Below, in pieces: positions 18,814-25,898 of a DNA stretch of 64,000 bases. Under the pieces are notes generated by a model. It made no database searches. It had not been told where the DNA came from and saw only the letters and a program-made list of their open reading frames with translations. Numbering within the stretch: position 1 is the stretch's first letter; every line of letters begins with the position of its first letter. A program made the position numbers and the translations under genes. This stretch comes from a virus, in the IMG/VR virus record IMGVR_UViG_3300037840_000227, positions 34,783 to 98,782 of that record. One strand, given 5' to 3'.

Positions 18814-18926
18814 TGGACAGCGGCGACTGCGCCTTTTGGGCCGGCGTCGTTTTGTGTATAGCCGTTGGATGGATTGTCATCGGCTTAGCCTTCGAATCAG
18901 TTATGAGATGGAGAGGAAGGGAATAG
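18813..18926 (+). CDS. Short single-span membrane peptide
   Basis: 37 residues, start overlapping the endolysin stop (TAATG). One hydrophobic helix (FWAGVVLCIAVGWIVIGLAF) followed by a basic tail RWRGRE. Position next to the endolysin suggests a lysis role such as a pinholin-like or spanin-like accessory, but there is no family evidence. Confidence 0.5.
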   Translation: MDSGDCAFWAGVVLCIAVGWIVIGLAFESVMRWRGRE

Positions 18927-18930
18927 GCGC

Positions 18931-19275
18931 ATGAAATTCGAGCTCGATCCGAAGACTGTCCAGTATATCTGCGCTACATTTGCCCTGATCGGGCTTCTCG
19001 CGACTGCGTCGCCCTCCATGTTTCCGTCCTATCTGCCGGCCGGTGTCGTCGCCGATGTCATCCAGACCGCCGGCTTCTTGACTTTCCTGTGGAACGGCTT
19101 CAACGCGATCACTCATGGGTTCTCGTCCTCGAGGCCTGGCCCGTGGGCGCCGCAGGATCCCCCTGTCGTCGTCGAGGCGCAGAAAGTCGCCGATCTTCCC
19201 CCGACAGCCGGCCCGGTGCTGATCGCCGACACCAAGGCCGCGGCGACACAGGCCGTCCTTAACCACCAACCCTGA
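18931..19275 (+). CDS. Putative holin
   Basis: 114 residues. Two hydrophobic helices, about 12-30 (ICATFALIGLLATASPSM) and 38-58 (GVVADVIQTAGFLTFLW), then a Pro-rich soluble tail. Two-span proteins of this size next to an endolysin are often class II holins, which permeabilise the inner membrane so the endolysin can reach the wall. Family similarity is not certain. Confidence 0.5.
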   Translation: MKFELDPKTVQYICATFALIGLLATASPSMFPSYLPAGVVADVIQTAGFLTFLWNGFNAITHGFSSSRPGPWAPQDPPVVVEAQKVADLPPTAGPVLIADTKAAATQAVLNHQP

Positions 19276-19286
19276 AGGAGAAGCAA

Positions 19287-19631
19287 ATGAGAAAGATCGC
19301 CATCTTCGCCCTCGCGGCGTCGCTGTTCACCTCGGCTTGCGCGAGTTCGCAGATTTCGCAGACCGAGCAGGCCATTATCACCGATGTCCAGGCCATCACG
19401 GTTCCTCTGTGCGGGTTCCTGCCGGCCGCTGCGTCGATCGGCTCCATCTTCCTCGCCGGGGACCCGGCGCTTGCGACGGCCGAGCAGATCGCCAATGCCG
19501 TCTGCGCCGCAGTGAACGGGACAGCGCCTCCGGCGGCGGCCCGAGCAATGCGCAAGCGCGGCAATGGCCTCCCGGCGATCATCGTGAATGGGCGCCCAGT
19601 GGTGGTTAACGGCTCCTACGTCACGCACTAA
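19287..19631 (+). CDS. Putative lipoprotein in lysis region
   Basis: 114 residues with SD AAGGAG upstream. N-terminus MRKIAIFALAASLFTSAC ends in a lipobox-like Cys, although the -3 residue is Thr rather than Leu. A helical middle (DVQAITVPLCGFLPAA, ATAEQIANAVCAAVNG) has two more Cys residues. It could be an outer-membrane lipoprotein or a spanin subunit in the lysis cassette; neither is proven. Confidence 0.45.
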   Translation: MRKIAIFALAASLFTSACASSQISQTEQAIITDVQAITVPLCGFLPAAASIGSIFLAGDPALATAEQIANAVCAAVNGTAPPAAARAMRKRGNGLPAIIVNGRPVVVNGSYVTH

Positions 19632-19644
19632 GGGAGCGGCGCCC

Positions 19645-19842
19645 ATGTTCATCCTTTACTTTCTGATGGACCTGGGCGCCATCATCCTTGGCGTCATCGT
19701 GACGGTTGCTCTCTTCGGCGCCGACGTTATGTGGGCTGGCGATTCGCCGGGTACGGCGCCGTGGTGGATATGGGCCGTCACCGCCATAGGGCCGCTCATG
19801 ACGATTGCCGGTATCGTGGGACTTGTGAGGCTTTTCCTCTAG
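19645..19842 (+). CDS. Small two-span membrane protein
   Basis: 65 residues from ATG 19645 (preceded by AAGGGAGCGG). Two hydrophobic helices: FLMDLGAIILGVIVTVALFG and WAVTAIGPLMTIAGIVGLV, with a short Gly/Pro/Trp-rich turn. A second holin candidate or antiholin of the lysis block; family unknown. Confidence 0.5.
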   Translation: MFILYFLMDLGAIILGVIVTVALFGADVMWAGDSPGTAPWWIWAVTAIGPLMTIAGIVGLVRLFL

Positions 19843-19851
19843 GAGATTCGG

Positions 19852-20259
19852 ATGACTTCTCCTGTAACCATCGTGGCTATGTTCAATCAGGCGCTCAGTA
19901 AAGTCACGCTGAGCCAATCCGGGCCGAGCGCCGCGACTGTCCAGACGCGTGTCTGGAACCCAGGCAGTGATCCGAACGGCAATCCGGACAAGGATGTCAC
20001 CATCGCCCTGACGAATTGCGTCGCGAGCGCGGATGGCTCCCTTTTTGATTCCCTTGGCCCGCATGTCCTGTGGTTCCAGCCGAAGGTGATGATCACCTTG
20101 GCAGCCCCCAAGACAACGCCGCCGACGTGGACAGTCGAGGTGAATGTTGGGGATGCTGGGCCGGAGAGCGGTGATACCGTCGCGCGGATCAGCCAAGCCG
20201 ACTTTACCTCCGCGATCGCCTGGGTGCGCGGATGCGGATTCCCCCTTTTAGTAGACTGA
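19852..20259 (+). CDS. Hypothetical protein
   Basis: 135 residues, soluble and beta-rich (TVQTRVWNPGSDPNGNPDKD, VMITLAAP, TWTVEVNVG). AGGAGATTCGG precedes the ATG. No motif recognised. Lies within the lysis/membrane block and reads in the same direction. Confidence 0.5.
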   Translation: MTSPVTIVAMFNQALSKVTLSQSGPSAATVQTRVWNPGSDPNGNPDKDVTIALTNCVASADGSLFDSLGPHVLWFQPKVMITLAAPKTTPPTWTVEVNVGDAGPESGDTVARISQADFTSAIAWVRGCGFPLLVD

Positions 20260-20265
20260 GCATCG

Positions 20266-20520
20266 GTGTGCGGCCCTGGCGCGTTCTGGCCCTGGCTCGT
20301 CACCACGTCGTTGTGGGCATTCCTCGGCGGCGTATTCGTTAGTTACCGCTATCATCGGTTTCTCGGCGAGTTTCGCGATGAACAGCTTGAGCAAATAAAG
20401 GCCGCGTTTCTCGCGATTGGAAAGGATATTGAGGATGACGCCGGAGGCGCGCAAGAAACGGAACGAAGCAGTGCGGCGATGGATAGCCAAGAATCCGGAG
20501 AAGATCGCGGCGTACCGTAG
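20266..20520 (+). CDS. Single-span membrane protein with charged helix
   Basis: 84 residues, GTG start. One membrane helix (FWPWLVTTSLWAFLGGVFVS) and a charged helical tail (YHRFLGEFRDEQLEQIKAAF), a layout like an inner-membrane spanin (Rz), though no outer-membrane partner is certain. Its last 86 bases overlap the downstream HNH gene in another frame, so the C-terminus may have been altered when that gene entered. Confidence 0.45.
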   Translation: MCGPGAFWPWLVTTSLWAFLGGVFVSYRYHRFLGEFRDEQLEQIKAAFLAIGKDIEDDAGGAQETERSSAAMDSQESGEDRGVP

Positions 20521-21148
20521 ACGGTACTACGACGTCAACTATGAGAGAATAAGAGAGCGCGCCAAGGAGGCGGCCCGTAAACGACGGCAGGAGCGGCCGG
20601 AATATGATGCAGATGTCGCTCGTCGTTATCGAGAGCGCCATCCTGATAGATCTGCTGAGAGCGCTAAACGCTATCGCCAGAAACACCGCGAAGAGCGCGC
20701 CGTTCAAAATAAGGCATGGCGAGACGCTCACCCTGAATATACAAAAGAGCAAGCTAAGAAACGATTGGAGCGCAACCCGACGATACATGCTGAGAGGTAT
20801 GCGCATAACAAAGATCGCATGCAGATAGCCGCGCTCCAGTGGCGAAAAGACAATCCAGACAAAGCACGGGACATCAACAGCCGTAGTGCCCATAGGCGTC
20901 GTGCTGAGCGCAACAACTCTGACGAGCACTATACGCTTACTCAACTACGCGCGCTCAGGGAAAAATCAGGCGGTCGGTGCGCCTATTGTGATACTAAGGG
21001 ACGCATGACGATTGATCACATCGTCTCCTTGCGGCAGGGAGGCTCAAATAGCATACGCAATATCCAGTTCTTGTGTAAGCCATGTAACTCAGCCAAGCAG
21101 GACAAGAACCCGATAGTCTTTGCTCAAGAAAAAGGACTACTCCTATGA
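20435..21148 (+). CDS. HNH endonuclease with basic helical N-terminus
   Basis: 237 residues from ATG 20435. The first 160 residues are a series of very basic repeats with a Y-R-x-R/K core (AYRRRYYD, ARRYRERHP, AKRYRQKHR) probably wrapping DNA. The C-terminal 60 residues are an HNH nuclease: GGRCAYCDTKGRMTIDHIVS, then GGSNSIRNIQFLCKPCNSAK, giving C-x-x-C, the D-H catalytic pair, N and C-x-x-C. AT-rich relative to neighbours and overlapping both flanking genes, as expected of a mobile free-standing endonuclease. Confidence 0.8.
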   Translation: MTPEARKKRNEAVRRWIAKNPEKIAAYRRRYYDVNYERIRERAKEAARKRRQERPEYDADVARRYRERHPDRSAESAKRYRQKHREERAVQNKAWRDAHPEYTKEQAKKRLERNPTIHAERYAHNKDRMQIAALQWRKDNPDKARDINSRSAHRRRAERNNSDEHYTLTQLRALREKSGGRCAYCDTKGRMTIDHIVSLRQGGSNSIRNIQFLCKPCNSAKQDKNPIVFAQEKGLLL

Positions 21149-21918
21149 AGTTCGGCAGAAATCGTCCTATCGCTCGCGGACCTCGTTTCGCAGTCAAGAA
21201 CTATTTAATGGCGAGCCTTCCTGATCCGCCTTCGACAATCAATTACGCGCCAAAGGCGCAACCATTTCTAGCGAACCCGCTTGGTAATACAGACTTAGGG
21301 GATTGCACATGTGCCGGGATCTTCCATCTTGGGGGCCTCTGGCTCGGCAATGCCGGCGCGTCTATTCTACTTACGCAAGACCAGTGCATCGACCTTTACT
21401 GCAATGCCTGCGGTTATGTGCGGGGTAATCCGGATACGGATCAAGGCGGAGATGAGCAGACGGTGCTTAATTATGTCCAGCAGAACGGTCTCGTGCGCGG
21501 CTCCCACAAGATCACGGCATGGATGGCCGTCAATGGATTGTCGCGCAAGGAAGTCGCGACAGCTATGTGGCTCTTCGAATCACTCTATTTCGGCATTGAG
21601 TTGCCCGATGCGTGGACCGCCGACATGGCGAGCATCCAAAACGGTTTTGTGTGGGACGTAGCTGGCGATCCAGACCCGAGTCAGGGACATTGCGTCGCAG
21701 GAGTCGGGTTTAACAATAAGGGCGTCCAGATTGATTCCTGGGGTCTCATCGGAACCATTACTTGGGCGGCGATCGCCAAGTACGCGACAACTGCGGGCAG
21801 CGGAGAACTTTATACGATTCTCGGCCCTGACGCGATTGACAGGGCGACTGGAAAGTCCCCCGTCGGGTTCGATTCCAAGCAGCTCCTTGTTGACCTGGAA
21901 TCGATGGGAATTGCTTAG
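21145..21918 (+). CDS. Putative papain-like cysteine peptidase
   Basis: 257 residues, ATGA overlap with the upstream gene. A candidate catalytic Cys lies in NTDLGDCTCAGIFHLGG (residues 49-65) and a His in PSQGHCVAGVGFNNKG, followed by an Asp/Ser-Trp-Gly (QIDSWGLIG), an order of Cys, His, Asn/Asp typical of papain-fold enzymes. Related phage and bacterial proteins are usually unnamed. It might process phage or host proteins; the substrate is unknown. Confidence 0.5.
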   Translation: MKFGRNRPIARGPRFAVKNYLMASLPDPPSTINYAPKAQPFLANPLGNTDLGDCTCAGIFHLGGLWLGNAGASILLTQDQCIDLYCNACGYVRGNPDTDQGGDEQTVLNYVQQNGLVRGSHKITAWMAVNGLSRKEVATAMWLFESLYFGIELPDAWTADMASIQNGFVWDVAGDPDPSQGHCVAGVGFNNKGVQIDSWGLIGTITWAAIAKYATTAGSGELYTILGPDAIDRATGKSPVGFDSKQLLVDLESMGIA

Positions 21919-21932
21919 GCAGCCGGTGCCGC

Positions 21933-22142
21933 ATGACAAACACCTTCACCCCTGAATACTGCATCGCGCACGCTCGCTATGCCGCTGAGCAAGAGAGAGT
22001 GGCTGCGCCCTATCGGCGCGAATGGCGCACCCTCTCGCCCTATGAACAGAACAACCTCATGAAAGAGATAAGGGCTGTCCTCGATGCGCTCGAGGCGGCC
22101 GGCTATGAGAGGCCGACTGAAAAGCGGAGGGTGTTTGCGTGA
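21933..22142 (+). CDS. Small hypothetical protein
   Basis: 69 residues, charged and helical (EQNNLMKEIRAVLDALEAAG). Overlaps the next gene by 4 bases (GTGA), so it belongs to the same transcript. No family recognised. Confidence 0.5.
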   Translation: MTNTFTPEYCIAHARYAAEQERVAAPYRREWRTLSPYEQNNLMKEIRAVLDALEAAGYERPTEKRRVFA

Positions 22143-22339
22143 GCTGGCTGCTGATCTGGCTACTCATCGGCTGGATCGGCGTAGGGCTGGCCTTCGTCAA
22201 GCTGTTGTGGGGAGAGGCCAATTCTAAGAACGACTATCTGTTTGCGGTGTTCTTCACGATCGTTTACGGCGGCTTGCTCGGGCCGATCGGCGCTGCGACG
22301 GCATGGTATCTCTTCGTCTGGGAGAATAGAAAAGGCTGA
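22139..22339 (+). CDS. Small two-span membrane protein
   Basis: 66 residues, GTG start inside the upstream stop. Two hydrophobic helices (LLIWLLIGWIGVGLAFVKLL and FAVFFTIVYGGLLGPIGAA) with a short charged loop. Function unknown; one of several small membrane proteins in this block. Confidence 0.5.
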   Translation: MSWLLIWLLIGWIGVGLAFVKLLWGEANSKNDYLFAVFFTIVYGGLLGPIGAATAWYLFVWENRKG

Positions 22340-22381
22340 TTTCATCGCGCCAGCCCGTGGGAGCTTTATTTAGCCGTCGGG

Positions 22382-22411
22382 TGGAGATGATCGCAGGAGC
22401 GATCATCTCCA
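22382..22411 (+). terminator. Strong hairpin, terminator-like without U-run
   Basis: Perfect 13-base stem (TGGAGATGATCGC / GCGATCATCTCCA) around an AGGA loop, in the 147-base gap between a membrane-protein gene and the HpnG-like gene. No T-run follows, so it may be an mRNA end stabiliser or protein-binding palindrome rather than a simple rho-independent terminator. Confidence 0.5.
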
Positions 22412-22486
22412 ACGCGCTGGTTGCCGCGCTCCCGACTGACACCAATATAGCAGAAAACTTGATTGTGTTCTAATTCCCTAGTCGCC

Positions 22487-23185
22487 ATGCCACCTTCCCT
22501 CGCCATTGCATGCGGGTTCCAGCTCGAAGCCAACCTGATCGGGGAGAAGCCTGGCGTCGCAGTTGTTCAGAGCGAGGGGAGCGCGGATAAGCTCGAGGCG
22601 GGGCTCGAGGCCGCCGTCGCTGCCGGCGCCAAGCGCATTCTCAGTTTCGGAACCTGCGGTGGCCTCAACCCAGGCCTCCGCGCTGGCGACTTGGTGATCG
22701 GCGTTCTGGTGGCGGTCAACTCAACAACGAAGCTCACTTTCGATCTGCGCTGGGGCGCGCATATCAAATTCCTGCTGGACACCGATATCGCCGCGGCGCG
22801 GCTGCGCTCGAGCTTCGGCGTCATGGGCGCCTCGTTTGGCACGTTGGCGACGCCTGCCCAGAAGGCGGCCCTCAGGGCCTCCATAGGGGCCGATGTGGAT
22901 GACCTGGAGTCCTATACGGCTTGCCAAGTCGCAGGCCGCCATGGGCTTCCCCTGGCCATCCTCAGGGGAATCACGGACGCGGCGGACTTCGCTTTGCCTC
23001 CCGCGGCGCTCGCCGCGCTGACCGCAAGTGGCCAGATCGACATTTGGGCGGCGCTACAATCGCTCGGCGGCGACATTGGCCAGCTCCCCGAGCTCATTGA
23101 GCTATCCAATAATGTGGATGCCTGCTTTGCGAATCTTTCTGACGCGCTTGGCATTCTCGGGGAAGATTTCGGCTACGGCGCCTGA
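22487..23185 (+). CDS. HpnG-like nucleoside phosphorylase (phosphorylase superfamily)
   Basis: 232 residues from ATG 22487; an upstream TTG would add eight residues. Typical PNP_UDP fold motifs: ILSFGTCGGLNPGLRAGDLV (phosphate/base site), then DDLESYTACQVAGRHGLPLA with the Glu of the ribose-binding E-S/M-E motif, then LRGITDAADFALPPAALAAL. The whole order matches the hopanoid-associated phosphorylase HpnG, which removes adenine from adenosylhopane. In a phage it would be an auxiliary metabolic gene; alternatives are a generic nucleosidase that scavenges nucleosides or degrades MTA/SAH. It stands alone between intergenic gaps. Confidence 0.7.
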   Translation: MPPSLAIACGFQLEANLIGEKPGVAVVQSEGSADKLEAGLEAAVAAGAKRILSFGTCGGLNPGLRAGDLVIGVLVAVNSTTKLTFDLRWGAHIKFLLDTDIAAARLRSSFGVMGASFGTLATPAQKAALRASIGADVDDLESYTACQVAGRHGLPLAILRGITDAADFALPPAALAALTASGQIDIWAALQSLGGDIGQLPELIELSNNVDACFANLSDALGILGEDFGYGA

Positions 23186-23263
23186 GGCGCTAATTACATC
23201 GAACCCGTGGAATTAAAATCTGTGTTATGACACCCGGCAACGGTCCGAAGAAGGACAGCGGGG

Positions 23264-23974
23264 ATGACAGACGATAACAGCATCGAGCGGGAGCGTCGGG
23301 CTGGCCACGGCATTGATCCTGAGGGCGGGAGGGTTATTGACCCGACGAAGAACGTGTTGGATCTCGTCAAGGCGGAGAGCAAATACCAAGACGGTATGCG
23401 CGATCAGCTCAAGGAGATGCACAAGTTCGCGATAGATTCCTCCACCGTCTTTCAGAACTACGCGCGCGATACGGAATCGCGGATGCAGTCTTGGATGAGG
23501 GATTCCGAGACGAAGCGCGTCGATCAACTCACAACGCAAAGGGCGGATTACGAGAAGCGTATCGCCGACATGCTCGCCGAATCGGTGAAGTCGACGCAAG
23601 CGCTCGTGTCGACGCAGCTTCTACAGATTCAGGGCGCCTTCGGCGAGCGACTGAATAAACTTGAGGAATTCCGGCTCGTGAGCCAAGGCCGAAGCAGCGT
23701 GGCGGATCCGGCCCTGGCGACGTCACTAGCAGCGCTCAGCTCCGGCATTGGCGACATACAGAGCGCCTTTGCAAAGGCGCTCGCCGAATCGACGAAGGCC
23801 AGTTCAGCCGCAATAGCGGAAATGGCCGCTAGCATCACGGCCTTGAAGGAATCTCGCGATATGACGGCCGGCCGCTTCCGCGGAATTGGCGAGAGCTGGG
23901 GAATCCTCGTCGGGGCGGCGGGAGTCATCATTGCCATTGCCGCCCTGTTTTACCACGCCGGGGCTCACCCCTAA
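23264..23974 (+). CDS. Coiled-coil protein with C-terminal membrane anchor
   Basis: 236 residues. A long charged helical region (about 30-200) ends in a hydrophobic C-terminal segment (SWGILVGAAGVIIAIAALF). GGGG precedes the ATG. This tail-anchored coiled-coil layout occurs in phage proteins of unknown role, possibly in membrane remodelling or superinfection control. Confidence 0.55.
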   Translation: MTDDNSIERERRAGHGIDPEGGRVIDPTKNVLDLVKAESKYQDGMRDQLKEMHKFAIDSSTVFQNYARDTESRMQSWMRDSETKRVDQLTTQRADYEKRIADMLAESVKSTQALVSTQLLQIQGAFGERLNKLEEFRLVSQGRSSVADPALATSLAALSSGIGDIQSAFAKALAESTKASSAAIAEMAASITALKESRDMTAGRFRGIGESWGILVGAAGVIIAIAALFYHAGAHP

Positions 23975-23982
23975 CTTCCAGG

Positions 23983-24011
23983 TTTTTCTCCCGCTAAGAA
24001 TTGTGTATAAT
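23983..24011 (+). promoter_or_regulatory. Candidate sigma70 promoter
   Basis: A consensus -10 box TATAAT at 24006-24011 sits 17 bases after a weak -35 (TTTTTC). It lies in the gap after the coiled-coil gene and would start the transcript of the small genes from 24047 onward. Confidence 0.4.
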
Positions 24012-24046
24012 CCGCTGCTAGGAGCGCCGTATCTTGGGGGATACAG

Positions 24047-24250
24047 GTGAAAGAGCCGAGCGAACGTCTCCGCTAGCTTGTCAAGGCCGCCCGCAAGGCG
24101 CGGCTTGAAGTGCTCGGGCTCAATTGGAGAACCGATCTGACGGCAGAGGACATCGCACGCAAGAACCCGGATCATGAGATAGTCAAGGCGTGGCGAAAAG
24201 CCGAGGAGGAGCTTGAGGAATTCACTGCAAGGCATAGGAGACTAACGTGA
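24047..24250 (+). pseudogene. Small ORF interrupted by an in-frame amber codon
   Basis: From GTG 24047 to TGA 24248-24250 the frame reads 68 codons with one TAG at 24074-24076 (codon 10). The region after the TAG codes a plausible charged helical protein (LTAEDIARKNPDHEIVKAWR) and its stop overlaps the start of the next gene (GTGA), as for real genes here. An internal GTG could give a 46-residue product. TAG is an ordinary stop elsewhere in the window, so this is more likely a mutation or a shorter gene than recoding. Confidence 0.4.
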
Positions 24251-24474
24251 TCGAAGCATTTTTCAGGTTCCTGATTATCCTCGTCGTCCTCGCGCTCATG
24301 TTCTTCCTGGCGCTCTGGGTGATGGGCGAGATGGGGATCGTGCTGCCGGCGATGGTTCTGGTTTGCATCAAAGTGCTGGCGGTGCTCATAATTCTGCTGA
24401 TCGCTTGGCGGATGTTCGGTGGCTATCTCGGAGGGTTCAATATCTGGGGACCGCCGCCGCCCCCGCGTCCGTGA
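24247..24474 (+). CDS. Small multi-span membrane protein
   Basis: 75 residues, GTG start. Almost entirely hydrophobic: FLIILVVLALMFFLALWVMG and VLVCIKVLAVLIILLIAW, ending in a Pro-rich tail. Holin-like in size but distant from the endolysin. Function unknown. Confidence 0.5.
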   Translation: MIEAFFRFLIILVVLALMFFLALWVMGEMGIVLPAMVLVCIKVLAVLIILLIAWRMFGGYLGGFNIWGPPPPPRP

Positions 24475-24477
24475 GAA

Positions 24478-24549
24478 ATGGACGAGCGCGCCTTCATCGG
24501 TTTTGTGATAGCCTTCATTATCGGCTGGGTGTTCAGCGCCCTAGTCTAG
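24478..24549 (+). CDS. Very short membrane peptide
   Basis: 23 residues (MDERAFIGFVIAFIIGWVFS...), three bases after the preceding stop and ending just upstream of the AGGAGG that serves the next gene. One hydrophobic helix. Short TM peptides of this kind recur in the window; coding is plausible from spacing but unproven. Confidence 0.35.
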   Translation: MDERAFIGFVIAFIIGWVFSALV

Positions 24550-24559
24550 GAGGTTCCTT

Positions 24560-24829
24560 ATGAGAAAGATCGCGCTTCGCTGGCTCACCCCGCTCATGCT
24601 CTTGGGCATGACGACGTCGGCCTACGCCCAGGCCGGCTGCGACATCTTCCCATGGCCATGGTGCCCGAACGCAGAGCCTTCGATTGTCTGCGAGGGGCTT
24701 GGCTGCGGCGCGGCTCTTGGCAGTTTCGTATCGCCTACACCGCCGCCGGCTCCCCCTGCGCCAGCCCCGCACAACCACTGCGATCACAACACGGCAGCGG
24801 TATCGCATGGCGCGCACGGGCATAAGTGA
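24560..24829 (+). CDS. Secreted Cys/His/Pro-rich small protein
   Basis: 89 residues with a strong SD (AGGAGG). Signal peptide to about residue 24 (LMLLGMTTSAYAQA), then a Cys/Trp-rich part (GCDIFPWPWCPN, VCEGLGCG), a Pro-rich spacer and a His-rich end (HNHCDHNTAAVSHGAHGHK) that could bind metal. No family recognised. Confidence 0.5.
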   Translation: MRKIALRWLTPLMLLGMTTSAYAQAGCDIFPWPWCPNAEPSIVCEGLGCGAALGSFVSPTPPPAPPAPAPHNHCDHNTAAVSHGAHGHK

Positions 24830-24841
24830 GGCGGACAGGCC

Positions 24842-25030
24842 ATGAAAGATGTTGTGATGCAATATTTCATCGTCCTGATGATCCACGGCACCGGCTGTCC
24901 TAACTGCCCGGATAAACAGGCTTATCCGGTGTATATTCAAGTCCCGTCCCTGGAGATTTGCATGCAGGTCAAGGAACGCAATCCCGATATGCCCGCTGAG
25001 TGTTGGGCGAAGCCCACTGGAGAGAAGTAG
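24842..25030 (+). CDS. Small Cys-containing hypothetical protein
   Basis: 62 residues. Carries GTGCPNCPDK (C-x-x-C) and two further Cys, a layout allowing a disulfide or metal site. Followed by the convergent HNH gene on the other strand only 3 bases away. Confidence 0.45.
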   Translation: MKDVVMQYFIVLMIHGTGCPNCPDKQAYPVYIQVPSLEICMQVKERNPDMPAECWAKPTGEK

Positions 25031-25033
25031 ATT

Positions 25034-25621
25034 TCAAATGCTCTTCCATTTTTTCCTGGCGAGAATCGCGTGGACAGTTGTTTCCGACACTCCGTAATTT
25101 CTTGCGATCTGACGATTGCTGATAGTCCGGGGCGTTGCACGTATGGCTAAAACCTGCGGCTTGGTTAGTTTAGCGCCGCCATTTCTTTCACCATAGTTGC
25201 GCGTTCCATGCGCGATCATATCTTCTCTGTTTTCGACACGGGTTGCCCAACGAAGATGCTTTGGCGTTACGCAACCAAGACGCCCCTGCCCGCAAGAATG
25301 CGCAACCTCATGTTTCAGGGTGGGTGGAGGCCCATTAATTTCCTCGCAAATAATGCGGTGCACTGATTCCATCTTACCCCCCCCTATATGGACGACTCCG
25401 TATCCAACCCTCCTCGCGTATGGCCAAAACAAGCACTCGTTGCCACCATATGACTTCACAATTTCATTCATAAATCTCAATGGCTCCCCATAAGGAGTGC
25501 CTGATTTGGGTTTAAGGGGATCACCAACGCGCTTCCATTTTGCGTAATGGAAAGCGCACCATCCGAGCGCCTTATGTTTCTTGCCGCATCCTTCAATAGA
25601 ACATATTCTTTGGCCGGCCAT
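25034..25621 (-). CDS. HNH endonuclease (free-standing, homing type)
   Basis: 195 residues. N-terminal zinc motif CSIEGCGKKHKALGWCAFHY, a central HNH-type core with ESVHRIICEEINGPPPTLKH then HSCGQGRLGCVTPKHLRWAT (H, C, N/H residues), and a C-terminal HTH (ISNRQIARNYGVSETTVHAI), the modular order of phage homing endonucleases with nuclease-associated HTH repeats. It reads against the surrounding plus-strand genes and is AT-rich compared with them. Confidence 0.8.
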   Translation of the reverse strand: MAGQRICSIEGCGKKHKALGWCAFHYAKWKRVGDPLKPKSGTPYGEPLRFMNEIVKSYGGNECLFWPYARRVGYGVVHIGGGKMESVHRIICEEINGPPPTLKHEVAHSCGQGRLGCVTPKHLRWATRVENREDMIAHGTRNYGERNGGAKLTKPQVLAIRATPRTISNRQIARNYGVSETTVHAILARKKWKSI

Positions 25622-25650
25622 TTGAGAGCCCCTACGCTCGCGGTGGTTAG

Positions 25651-25682
25651 AAGCCGTAAGGTGTTGACACGCCTTACGGCTT
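25651..25682. promoter_or_regulatory. Inverted repeat enclosing a TTGACA box
   Basis: Perfect 11-base arms (AAGCCGTAAGG and CCTTACGGCTT) flank a 10-base centre that contains TTGACA (25664-25669). A weak -10 (TATTGC) follows 16 bases later. It lies between the divergent HNH gene (-) and the DUF3309-like gene (+), so an operator over a promoter is likely; a hairpin in RNA is the alternative. Confidence 0.45.
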
Positions 25683-25726
25683 CGATATTGCTACCACCTT
25701 GATACTAACTTACAAGAGCAACCACC

Positions 25727-25894
25727 ATGCTCGGACTTCTCTTAATCATCTTCCTCGTTGTGGTTCTCTTGGGTGGGATTGGCGGCGGTAGCCTTGGCGT
25801 TCCCTACGGCTACGGATTCGGACATTCCGGTATAGGGATCGTCGGTATCATCCTGATCGTTCTCGTCATTCTGTTGCTGACGGGACGCCTATAG
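25727..25894 (+). CDS. DUF3309-like small membrane protein
   Basis: 55 residues. Hydrophobic N-terminus (MLGLLLIIFLVVVLLGG), a short Gly/Tyr-rich centre (VPYGYGFGHSG), and a second hydrophobic helix (IVGIILIVLVILLLTGRL). This is the pattern of DUF3309 proteins, widespread in proteobacteria, function unknown. It is the only plus-strand gene between 25.0 and 34.8 kb. Confidence 0.65.
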   Translation: MLGLLLIIFLVVVLLGGIGGGSLGVPYGYGFGHSGIGIVGIILIVLVILLLTGRL

Positions 25895-25898
25895 GCGC

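Noticed and set aside
24047-24250. Genome-wide recoding of TAG
   Set aside because: Several well-supported genes (for example those ending at 6843, 9593 and 12755) use TAG as a normal stop with tightly coupled next genes.
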